The position numbers were made by a program, and so were the translations under genes. Shown here in pieces: positions 5,699 through 11,584 of a DNA stretch of 22,595 nucleotides. Where the stretch lies: positions 1-22,595 of the IMG/VR virus record IMGVR_UViG_3300006735_000289. The stretch is one strand, 5' to 3'. Every line of letters begins with the position of its first letter. Position 1 is the stretch's first letter. The notes beneath the pieces were generated by a model. It was not told the DNA's origin. It saw only the letters and a program-made list of their open reading frames with translations, and made no database searches. This DNA comes from a virus.

Positions 5699-6168
5699 TG
5701 AATTTGAAGCCTATTGAAATAGCTAATAAGATAAAAGAACTGTCAGGATTAGATATATTTAAAAACACAAGACAAAGAAAATATGTAGAACATCGTTCAC
5801 TCCTGGCAACCATCCTAAGAAATAAATTACTAATGAGATGGACTAACATTGCAGTATTTTTTAAATCACAAGGAAAAGATATGAACCACGCAACAGTTAT
5901 GCATAGCACAAGACAATATTCTATGTATAAAAAACACAACAAAAAACTTGAAGAAATAGAAAAAATCTTCTCATTTAAAAGTGATTTAAACTATGATGAA
6001 ATAGATAGAATACATTACTTAGAAAATAAATGTAATTCCTGTGAAACAAAACTTAAAGAACCACTAGTAAAATTAGTTAGAGATATACCAAAAGAAAAAA
6101 CTGCTGATGTAGAAGAAAACATTAAAAGACTAATGAAGGCTTGGGAGTGGAAACAAAAAGTACTATAA
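5695..6168 (+). CDS. DnaA domain IV-like DNA-binding protein
   Basis: 157 residues. Residues 22-78 resemble the DnaA C-terminal box-binding domain: TRQRKYVEHRSLLATILRNK, then WTNIAVFFKSQGKDMNHATVMHSTRQ, with NHATVMHS (64-71) matching the DnaA signature DHATVxHA. The AAA+ domain of DnaA is absent. Residues 85-157 are a Lys/Glu-rich helical tail containing a Cys pair (CNSC). It probably binds DnaA-box-like sites at a phage origin or acts as a decoy for host initiation. The domain call is by motif; role is inference. Starts ATGATG over the exonuclease stop. Confidence 0.72.
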   Translation: MMNLKPIEIANKIKELSGLDIFKNTRQRKYVEHRSLLATILRNKLLMRWTNIAVFFKSQGKDMNHATVMHSTRQYSMYKKHNKKLEEIEKIFSFKSDLNYDEIDRIHYLENKCNSCETKLKEPLVKLVRDIPKEKTADVEENIKRLMKAWEWKQKVL

Positions 6169-6461
6169 TGGAAAAAGACCAAAAAAAAAGAAAACAAATT
6201 CCTATATATAGTGGACTAATTAAATATTTTCCTGATGCACTTTGTGAGGTAGCTAAGGTGTCTTATATAGGTAGTAAACAACATCATCCTAATAAACCAT
6301 TACATTGGGATAGAAACAAATCCACAGATGATTTAGATGCACTAATGCGACATCTTCTTCAAGCAGATGAATTAGATATTGATGGAACACCTCACTTAGC
6401 AAAATGTGCCTGGAGATGTTTGGCTGCACTTCAAAAACAAGCCGAAAATAAAAACAAATAA
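6168..6461 (+). CDS. dATP/dGTP diphosphohydrolase-family protein (DUF5664-like)
   Basis: 97 residues from ATG 6168, which shares a base with the previous stop (TAATG); a longer TTG start is unlikely. Key conserved elements are IPIYSGLIKYFPDALCEVAKVSYIGSKQHHP, PLHWDRNKSTDDLDALMRHL and PHLAKCAWRCLAAL. These match the all-alpha diphosphohydrolase N-terminal family (PF18909), relatives of MazG, with acidic and His residues for metal and nucleotide binding. It would convert purine dNTPs to dNMPs, adjusting the pool during replication. The late promoter follows 10 bases after its stop. Confidence 0.82.
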   Translation: MEKDQKKRKQIPIYSGLIKYFPDALCEVAKVSYIGSKQHHPNKPLHWDRNKSTDDLDALMRHLLQADELDIDGTPHLAKCAWRCLAALQKQAENKNK

Positions 6462-6471
6462 ATAACTGTTT

Positions 6472-6501
6472 TATAAAATCTATTGTTAAATTCGTTATAT
6501 A
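6472..6501 (+). promoter_or_regulatory. Phage late promoter motif, copy 1 (terminase unit)
   Basis: TATAAAATC (6472-6480), 12 bases, CGTTATATA (6493-6501). Same motif and spacing as at 8784, 15995, 17591 and 19909. Unlike the other four, the first ATG is 32 bases downstream (6534), so this transcript would carry a leader. A perfect palindrome TTGATTAATCAA lies at 6509-6520, between motif and gene. Confidence 0.72.
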
Positions 6502-6508
6502 GTAAAGA

Positions 6509-6520
6509 TTGATTAATCAA
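6509..6520. promoter_or_regulatory. 12-bp palindrome just downstream of late promoter copy 1
   Basis: TTGATTAATCAA is a perfect 12-base palindrome, 8 bases after the CGTTATATA box and 13 before the ATG, in the expected position for a repressor or activator site. It is absent from the other four late-promoter copies. Confidence 0.35.
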
Positions 6521-6533
6521 TAAAATATCAATT

Positions 6534-6668
6534 ATGGAAATCAAGAATGGCAACAGCCAATTAAATGAAACTAGAAATTTGTACAATCATAAAGTGTCCA
6601 GGCTTAATATCTTAGGTCATAGCAAGAAGATACAATGGGATGGTCGCAGAAGGTTCAGAACAATATAA
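6534..6668 (+). CDS. Small basic hypothetical protein (44 aa) preceding terminase
   Basis: First ATG after the late promoter; TAA at 6666-6668, two bases before the proposed terS start. The C-terminal half is basic and aromatic (RLNILGHSKKIQWDGRRRFRTI), suggesting nucleic-acid binding. No family recognised. Its presence makes the ATG at 6635, which lies inside it, a less likely terS start. Confidence 0.5.
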   Translation: MEIKNGNSQLNETRNLYNHKVSRLNILGHSKKIQWDGRRRFRTI

Positions 6669-6670
6669 TT

Positions 6671-6937
6671 ATGGATAAAAGAAAAAACAATGGTGGCTCA
6701 AGACAAGGTTCAGGAAGGCCAAGAAAAGCTGATGAAGTTAGGCTAATAGAAAAGATGGATAATCTAATTGATAATGATGAAGTAATTAAAACACTAGGAC
6801 AGCAAGTCTTAAAAGGTGATTCTAGGGCAATGTCATTATACTTTGGTTATAGATATGGTAAACCTAAAGAATCAGTAGATATAAATTCTTCTGAAGGCTT
6901 TAATATAAACTTCAAAGACCTGATTAAATTTAAGTGA
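6671..6937 (+). CDS. terS: Terminase small subunit-like protein
   Basis: 88 residues from ATG 6671, chosen because it follows the upstream stop by two bases; an in-frame ATG at 6635 would overlap that gene. The N-terminus has the basic, Gly-rich NNGGSRQGSGRPRKADE motif common to phage small terminases and related packaging proteins. Helices follow, including DEVIKTLGQQVLKGDSRAM and YFGYRYGKPKESVDI. TerS recognises the packaging site on phage DNA and stimulates the motor. The gene overlaps terL by 4 bases (GTGA). The call rests mainly on position and the N-terminal motif; overall it is short for a TerS. Confidence 0.68.
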   Translation: MDKRKNNGGSRQGSGRPRKADEVRLIEKMDNLIDNDEVIKTLGQQVLKGDSRAMSLYFGYRYGKPKESVDINSSEGFNINFKDLIKFK

Positions 6938-8142
6938 TAGATATTAATAAAAAGTATGCACCCATACAACAATCACCTTCTAGATATTTTATTGTAACTG
7001 GTGGTCGAGGTTCTGGGAAGTCTTTTTCAATTAATCTACAATTAGTGCTGCTAACCTATGAAGCAGGACACACAATCCTATTTACCAGGTTTACATTAGC
7101 ATCTGCATATATTTCCATAATACCTGAATTTATAGACAAGATAGAAACCTTAAACATTCAAGACCATTTCCATATTACAAAAGATGAAATCATAAATAAA
7201 CTATCAGGCAGTAAGATATTGTTTAAAGGCATTAAAACATCATCAGGAGATCAAACAGCAAACCTGAAGTCTTTAACTAATGTTAGCACTTGGGTTATGG
7301 ATGAAGCAGAAGAACTAGTGGATGAAAGTATATTTGACAAGATAGATTTGTCTGTTAGAAACCTTAAAAAACAAAACAGAGTAATACTGATATTGAATCC
7401 TGTTACAAAAGAACATTGGATATATTCCAGGTTCTTTGAAGATAAAGGTGTGATGGATGGTAGCAACACAACAAAAGACAACACAACATATATACACACA
7501 ACATATCTAGACAATCTAGAAAACTTATCTAAATCATATTTAACTCAAATAGAGAATATCAAGAAAAGAAGACCAGAAAAATATAGACATCAAATGCTTG
7601 GTGGATGGTTAGCTAAAGCTGAGGGTGTGATATTTACTAATTGGAAGATAGGAGAATTTAAACAAGTAGGTGTTTCAGTATTTGGTCAAGATTATGGATT
7701 TGCATCAGACAGTTCAACATTGATAGAAACTAACATAGACACAACTAATAAAATAATCTATCTAAAGGAATGTTTTTATCTGCCTAAACTAACTACAACA
7801 CAGATTGCACAACTAAACCTAAAACACGCAAAGACTAATTTAATAGTGGGTGATTCTGCTGAACCTAGATTGATAGCTGAGGTTAAGGCAAAAGGATGTA
7901 ATCTAATAAAATCAATAAAAGGTCAAGGGTCAATTACCTATGGTATTTCACTACTACAAGACTATGATTTAATTATAGAACCAAACAGCATAAATCTTAT
8001 TAAAGAACTAAACAACTATTGTTGGCTTGAACGTAAATCAAACACACCAATAGATAAATGGAATCATTGCATAGATGCTATAAGGTATGCAGTAAGCTAT
8101 CAACTTCAGAACCCAAATAGAGGTACATATTATATTTCATAA
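6934..8142 (+). CDS. terL: Terminase large subunit (packaging ATPase and nuclease)
   Basis: 402 residues, beginning with GTG in a GTGA overlap with terS. The ATPase has Walker A GGRGSGKS (23-30), Walker B WVMDEAEEL with D123-E124, and the coupling motif LILNP (152-156). The C-terminal RNase H-like nuclease has D253 in GQDYGFASDSS, D307 in IVGDSAEPRLI and D381 in NHCIDAIRYA, the expected acidic triad. It translocates DNA into the prohead and makes the cuts. It is an ordinary, complete TerL of the size seen in siphoviruses. The portal it must dock to is encoded about 12 kb away rather than next door. Confidence 0.95.
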   Translation: MIDINKKYAPIQQSPSRYFIVTGGRGSGKSFSINLQLVLLTYEAGHTILFTRFTLASAYISIIPEFIDKIETLNIQDHFHITKDEIINKLSGSKILFKGIKTSSGDQTANLKSLTNVSTWVMDEAEELVDESIFDKIDLSVRNLKKQNRVILILNPVTKEHWIYSRFFEDKGVMDGSNTTKDNTTYIHTTYLDNLENLSKSYLTQIENIKKRRPEKYRHQMLGGWLAKAEGVIFTNWKIGEFKQVGVSVFGQDYGFASDSSTLIETNIDTTNKIIYLKECFYLPKLTTTQIAQLNLKHAKTNLIVGDSAEPRLIAEVKAKGCNLIKSIKGQGSITYGISLLQDYDLIIEPNSINLIKELNNYCWLERKSNTPIDKWNHCIDAIRYAVSYQLQNPNRGTYYIS

Positions 8143-8144
8143 AT

Positions 8145-8170
8145 AAGTTATTAAATTTTGTGAATAACTT
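8145..8170 (+). promoter_or_regulatory. Candidate operator overlapping the -33 element (copy 2)
   Basis: AAGTTATT and AATAACTT form perfect 8-base arms separated by 10 bases. The first 17 bases are identical to 4339-4355. The TTG of the promoter at 8158 lies within the dyad. Confidence 0.52.
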
Positions 8171-8187
8171 TAATTGTGTTATTTTAG
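8158..8187 (+). promoter_or_regulatory. Host-type promoter (weaker -7) after terL
   Basis: TTG (8158-8160), 19-base spacer, TATTTTAG (8180-8187), one mismatch from TAnnTTTG. The spacing and the shared upstream dyad with 4339-4381 make it credible. The ATG at 8193 is 5 bases downstream, so this mRNA would be leaderless or nearly so. Confidence 0.5.
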
Positions 8188-8192
8188 CATTA

Positions 8193-8474
8193 ATGAATGC
8201 AATAGAAAACATACACAACTTGGAATACTTAAGTAATTCAATAGTGGTCTTAGAAAAGTTAAAAGAATGGCAAAAGGCTAGACCTGACAATAAAGACCTC
8301 AACAATTTAATTAATAAATACCTAGATATTACTTTCTATATTATTAGACTTCAGCAGGATGCTATGGCAAAAGATATGATGATTAGTAAATTTAGATTTG
8401 AAAGAAATACAGCTAGATTAGAACTTCAGGAATTAAAAGATCAATATACAAAATTAAAAGAATTAGAACTATGA
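8193..8474 (+). CDS. Hypothetical coiled-coil protein (93 aa)
   Basis: I choose ATG 8193; a longer in-frame GTG at 8160 would put the promoter inside the coding region. The product is almost entirely helical, with NSIVVLEKLKEWQKARP near the N-terminus and a C-terminal coiled coil (FRFERNTARLELQELKDQYTKLKELEL). It shares an ATGA overlap with the next gene. It has its own host-type promoter inside the late region, so it may also be expressed early. No family recognised. Confidence 0.68.
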   Translation: MNAIENIHNLEYLSNSIVVLEKLKEWQKARPDNKDLNNLINKYLDITFYIIRLQQDAMAKDMMISKFRFERNTARLELQELKDQYTKLKELEL

Positions 8475-8698
8475 AAGTAAAAGGAGAATACAATGTAGAA
8501 GAAGCTAACTATAATTTAAATATTTCTTATGAATATTATTGGGATGATGGCAATTATTTTAACCCACCTGAAAGCGACTTAGAAATACTAGAAGTTACTT
8601 TAAACGGAATGGATATAACTGACTTTTATTGGGATTGGGTTGATGATGCAATACATTCGCAAGTATGGGATTATGCACAAGAAAATAGAAATGAATAA
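8471..8698 (+). CDS. Conserved small acidic phage protein (75 aa)
   Basis: ATGA overlap with the upstream coiled-coil gene. The sequence is beta-rich and acidic with many aromatics: NLNISYEYYWDDGNYFNPPESDLEILEVTLNGMDITDFYWDW. The 'PPES-LEI-EV-LNG-DITDF' pattern resembles a small family found in many phages and plasmids, without assigned function. It is followed by a structured RNA region and a terminator, so it ends its unit. Confidence 0.68.
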   Translation: MKVKGEYNVEEANYNLNISYEYYWDDGNYFNPPESDLEILEVTLNGMDITDFYWDWVDDAIHSQVWDYAQENRNE

Positions 8699-8699
8699 G

Positions 8700-8734
8700 A
8701 TGTTGTAATAATAACTTGGGAAAAGTTACAACAT
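8700..8734 (+). repeat. Compound inverted repeat upstream of terminator
   Basis: ATGTTGTAA (8700-8708) and TTACAACAT (8726-8734) are perfect 9-base arms. In RNA, AACTT-GGGAA-AAGTT can stack on ATGTTGT/ACAACAT to give a 12-bp helix with a six-base bulge. It lies directly between a stop codon and a terminator hairpin. Confidence 0.5.
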
Positions 8735-8738
8735 TGAT

Positions 8739-8768
8739 AGGGTGGTCAGAAATGGCTGCCCTTTTTTT
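8739..8768 (+). terminator. Strong rho-independent terminator with GAAA tetraloop
   Basis: AGGGTGGTCA pairs with TGGCTGCCCT over 10 positions (three G-U pairs) closed by a GAAA tetraloop, followed by Ts to 8768. It separates the small-gene unit from the late promoter at 8784. Confidence 0.85.
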
Positions 8769-8783
8769 ATTATCTTAGTATAT

Positions 8784-8813
8784 TATAAAATCTTTAATTA
8801 AATCCGTTATATA
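8784..8813 (+). promoter_or_regulatory. Phage late promoter motif, copy 2 (tail unit)
   Basis: TATAAAATC (8784-8792), 12 bases, CGTTATATA (8805-8813), then three bases to the ATG at 8817. It directly follows a terminator, as a promoter should. It drives the tail gene unit. Confidence 0.75.
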
Positions 8814-8816
8814 TAT

Positions 8817-9467
8817 ATGAAAGTTGAATTAACTATTCCTAACAGTCTGTCAGAAATATCTTTAAAACAGTATCAGAAGTTTTTAAAAATACAGAAAAAC
8901 AATACTGATGCTTATTTCTTACAATGTAAGATGATTGAAATCTTCTGCAATCTAGATGCTAAGTCAGTTAGACTATTAAAGCTGTCTGATGCTGATAGAA
9001 TAGTACACATTTTAAATACTATGTTTGATTCTAAGCCAGAATTAATTAGAACATTTACTATGAATAATATTGAATATGGAATTGTTCCAGATTTTGATGC
9101 TATTTCTTTAGGTGAATATATTGACTTAGATACATATATTGGTGATTGGGAAAATATGTTAATTGCTATGAATGTATTATATAGACCTGTAAAAAACAAA
9201 ATGGGAGATAAATATATCATTAAAGATTATGATGTAAATTCTAAAGAAAATTTAGATGAAATTTCTATGGACATAGTTCTGGGGTCAATTTTTTTTTTGT
9301 ATCAACTAGGGATAGATTTATCGACAGTTATGGTGAACTATTTGGAGAATCAGGAAATAGACAGCTCGATGCATCAACAAATTTTGGAAGAAAGTGGGGT
9401 TGGTATCAATCAATTTACTCACTCGCTAAAGGAGATATTACGAGATTTGAAAGTATTACCAAATTAA
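8817..9467 (+). CDS. Tail assembly chaperone, short form (gpG-like)
   Basis: 216 residues in the zero frame, with start ATG 3 bases after the late promoter box. MKVELTIPNSLSEISLKQYQKFLKI and SLGEYIDLDTYIGDWENMLIAMNVLYRP are features I recall from a conserved flavobacterial phage tail-region protein. Position at the head of the tail module and the slippery T-run at 9289-9298 point to a gpG/gpGT-type tail chaperone that would hold the tape measure before tube assembly. The zero frame continues 56 codons past the T-run (to VLPN), overlapping the -1 frame extension. Chaperone role is inferred from architecture, not from similarity to lambda gpG. Confidence 0.72.
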   Translation: MKVELTIPNSLSEISLKQYQKFLKIQKNNTDAYFLQCKMIEIFCNLDAKSVRLLKLSDADRIVHILNTMFDSKPELIRTFTMNNIEYGIVPDFDAISLGEYIDLDTYIGDWENMLIAMNVLYRPVKNKMGDKYIIKDYDVNSKENLDEISMDIVLGSIFFLYQLGIDLSTVMVNYLENQEIDSSMHQQILEESGVGINQFTHSLKEILRDLKVLPN

Positions 9468-9553
9468 ATGTACACACTTGTTTAATGATGTTGTCATTTA
9501 TGAAAGACAAAAATGAATTAGAAGCAAAACAAATAAAAAAGAATTTTAAATGA
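8817..9553 (+). CDS. Tail assembly chaperone, -1 frameshifted long form (gpGT-like)
   Basis: A -1 shift at the T-run (9289-9298) would fuse about 161 zero-frame residues to an 84-residue extension beginning VSTRDRFIDSYGELFGESG and containing FGRKWGWYQSIYSLAKGDIT, FESITKLNVHTCLMMLS and an AKQIKKNFK end. The -1 frame is open from 9260, lacks a suitable own start after the slip site, and stops at TGA 9551-9553 in an ATGA overlap with the next gene. This fills what would otherwise be an 82-base gap. The KWGW/Y...LAKGD...ITKL pattern is that of phage tail-chaperone T-like domains. Total about 245 residues. Confidence 0.7.
9289..9299 (+). other. Slippery sequence for programmed -1 frameshift
   Basis: Ten Ts followed by G. 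In the zero frame the codons are ATT TTT TTT TTG, so both T TTT TTT and T TTT TTG heptamers are in canonical -1 phase. Polymerase slippage on T10 is an alternative mechanism with the same product. Confidence 0.7.
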
Positions 9554-10020
9554 GCCAACAAGGAATAAGGGGTTTTTATCAATTAACAGAAACTATAAAA
9601 GAACAGTTGCTAGAAGATAAAAATATCAATACAGTAACTACAGGAGATATTACAGATGTTAATTTAAACAAGCAAGACATATTCCCTATGGGTCATATTA
9701 TTGTAAATAGTGTAGTAGATCAGGAACAAGTATTAAGATTCAATATTACAGTATTAGCAATGGATATTGTTGACCAATCTAAAGAACTTACTATAGATAG
9801 GTTTAAGGGAAATGCCAATGAGCAGGATATTCTTAACACACAATTATCAGTATTAAATAAACTAATACAAAGATTAAGAATGGGTGATTTATATAGAGAT
9901 ATGTATCAGCTACAAAGTGATCCTACACTAGAGCCATTCTATGATAGATTTGAAAATCAACTAGCAGGATGGTCTGCAAATATGGAAGTGGTAATCTATA
10001 ATGACATATATATCTGCTAA
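9550..10020 (+). CDS. Tail terminator-like / tail completion protein
   Basis: 156 residues. The pattern is NTVTTGDITDVNLNKQDIFPMGHIIVNSV followed by LRFNITVLAMDIVDQS, then a helical segment and a C-terminal strand WSANMEVVIYNDI. This alternation resembles the small alpha/beta tail-terminator fold (lambda gpU class) that caps the tube. I recall close look-alikes in flavobacterial siphoviruses in the same position between the chaperone and the gp10-like gene. It starts in an ATGA overlap with the frameshifted chaperone and its stop overlaps the next ATG (TAATG). Role is inferred from position and fold pattern. Confidence 0.6.
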   Translation: MSQQGIRGFYQLTETIKEQLLEDKNINTVTTGDITDVNLNKQDIFPMGHIIVNSVVDQEQVLRFNITVLAMDIVDQSKELTIDRFKGNANEQDILNTQLSVLNKLIQRLRMGDLYRDMYQLQSDPTLEPFYDRFENQLAGWSANMEVVIYNDIYIC

Positions 10021-10580
10021 TGGAATACAACAATTTAGAAGCTGTAATGAAAAAGTATGCTAAGTATGTCATACAACAAGCTAAATCTAATTTATCTAAA
10101 GCAAAACCATATCCTAAAAACAAAGGTAATTTATATAATACATTAGACTATAAGATTGACCCAGATGACCAGGAAGCATTATTAGTAGAATTCCTAATGG
10201 AAGATTATGCTCAATTTGTAGATCAAGGTGTAAAAGGAAAAAACCCTAATGCTTTACCATCAGGTTCAAAACACTATGGTAAACAACAAGCACCTAATAG
10301 TCCTTATAAATTTGGTGCAATGAAGTCTAAAGGATTAAGGGCAGCAATAAATAAATGGACTGTTCAAAAAAGCATAAAAGGTGTCAGAGATAAAAAAGGT
10401 AGATTTCTTAAAAGAAAGACAATGCAATATTTAATAACTAGAAGTATATATTTAGCAGGTATCAAACCAACATACTTTTTTTCTAAACCATTTGAAGCAG
10501 GAATAAAAAAATATGAATTACAATTTAAAAAGGCATTTATATCAGACTTAGAAAGTCGAATGGTATATGGTGAAAAATAA
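10020..10580 (+). CDS. HK97 gp10-like neck/tail completion protein
   Basis: 186 residues. VMKKYAKYVIQQAKSNLS forms an N-terminal helix; DYAQFVDQGVKGKNP (about 62-76) matches the 'YA.FVE.G' signature of HK97 gp10-like proteins, which sit at the head-tail junction or tube end. A basic middle (INKWTVQKSIKGVRDKKGRFLKRK) and ITRSIYLAGIKPTYFFSKPFE follow. It shares TAATG with the preceding gene. The signature and position make it a tail-completion protein with moderate certainty. Confidence 0.68.
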   Translation: MEYNNLEAVMKKYAKYVIQQAKSNLSKAKPYPKNKGNLYNTLDYKIDPDDQEALLVEFLMEDYAQFVDQGVKGKNPNALPSGSKHYGKQQAPNSPYKFGAMKSKGLRAAINKWTVQKSIKGVRDKKGRFLKRKTMQYLITRSIYLAGIKPTYFFSKPFEAGIKKYELQFKKAFISDLESRMVYGEK

Positions 10581-10585
10581 ACATT

Positions 10586-11584
10586 ATGGCAAACATAGCA
10601 TTAAGAAACCCACAATATAAATTTATACAAGTATCATCAGGTGTTCAGTCTGTAGAATGTAAAATAACAATAAATACAGTTTTACGTTATACACTTGTAA
10701 AAAATGTAAGTCCAAGCACAGGATGCAATTTTGATATTTCAGAACTTGTCAGGGATTATTTAGAAATAACTTATTCTTCTACTTATGCAGCAGATACAGT
10801 ATTAATATCAACTAGTCTAAAACAATACTCAGGATTAAATGGAACAGGAAGTCAAGTAGGTTCAACTGTTAATTATACAGATGTAGGATGGGAAGCCTAT
10901 GGTTATTTTCCTGAGGGTTCTAATCCTGAAATACCTTTTACAACAGGCGCACAATTTTTAATAGCACCTAATACTACAGGTGTTGGGTCAAGATGGCAAA
11001 TCTTTGTTCCTTATGGAGTAGCAGGATATGTGCAATACATAACACAAACAGGAAGTTATTCTGTGAGTTCTTATAGCACTACAGCAACTTCTGCATCTGG
11101 TCAAGGTAACCAATGTATAATTAATAGAATTGATTGTACTAAATATGGTCAGGGTAGAAAAATTACATTTATAAACCGATATGGAGTTCAGCAAGATTTA
11201 TGGTTTTTCTTAAAAGAAGTCAGGTCATTAAATAGAACTAATGAAAAATATCAGTCTAATACAATACAATATCCTGATGATGAATATGCTCAATACGAAG
11301 TAAAAAATGCACCTAATAAATTATTCAATACACAAGGTAAACAAATGCATACTTTAAGTTCAGGTTATTATCCTGAATATACAAATCAGTTTTTTGAGCA
11401 ATTGTTATTGAGTGAGGATGTATGGCTTACAAGACCAAAAAAAGAAAATCCTGCTGCTGATGAAACTATACCTGTAACTGTAAAGACTTCTAATATGAAA
11501 TTTAAAACATCAGTCAATGATAGGTTAATTGAATACACAATAGATTTTGAAGAAGCATTTGACTTAATAAACAACATTAGATAA
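10586..11584 (+). CDS. Virion structural protein, tail-associated (332 aa)
   Basis: Beta-rich and Thr/Ser/Tyr/Gly-rich throughout, with no signal peptide or membrane helix. The segment INRIDCTKYGQGRKITFINRYGVQQDLWFF (about 180-209) and the later LSSGYYPEYTNQFFEQLLLSEDVWL recur, from memory, in a conserved structural protein of flavobacterial phages. It abuts the next large gene (TAA directly followed by ATG). The position between tail completion and a baseplate-like gene suggests a distal tail or baseplate component. No catalytic motifs are visible and the precise role is unknown. Confidence 0.6.
   Translation: MANIALRNPQYKFIQVSSGVQSVECKITINTVLRYTLVKNVSPSTGCNFDISELVRDYLEITYSSTYAADTVLISTSLKQYSGLNGTGSQVGSTVNYTDVGWEAYGYFPEGSNPEIPFTTGAQFLIAPNTTGVGSRWQIFVPYGVAGYVQYITQTGSYSVSSYSTTATSASGQGNQCIINRIDCTKYGQGRKITFINRYGVQQDLWFFLKEVRSLNRTNEKYQSNTIQYPDDEYAQYEVKNAPNKLFNTQGKQMHTLSSGYYPEYTNQFFEQLLLSEDVWLTRPKKENPAADETIPVTVKTSNMKFKTSVNDRLIEYTIDFEEAFDLINNIR

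Noticed and set aside
6141-6167. TTG start for the diphosphohydrolase-like gene
   Set aside because: ATG 6168 gives the expected N-terminus and shares a base with the previous stop.
6635-6670. Upstream ATG start for the terS-like gene
   Set aside because: It lies inside the preceding 44-residue ORF, and the conserved basic motif begins after ATG 6671, which is two bases from the upstream stop.
8160-8192. GTG start for the coiled-coil gene after terL
   Set aside because: It falls within the predicted promoter and dyad; ATG 8193 is in frame and better placed.
10685-10693. CGTTATACA inside a structural gene, resembling the late motif
   Set aside because: One mismatch in the core, no conserved T-A-Y-AAA block 12 bases upstream, and no gene start nearby.
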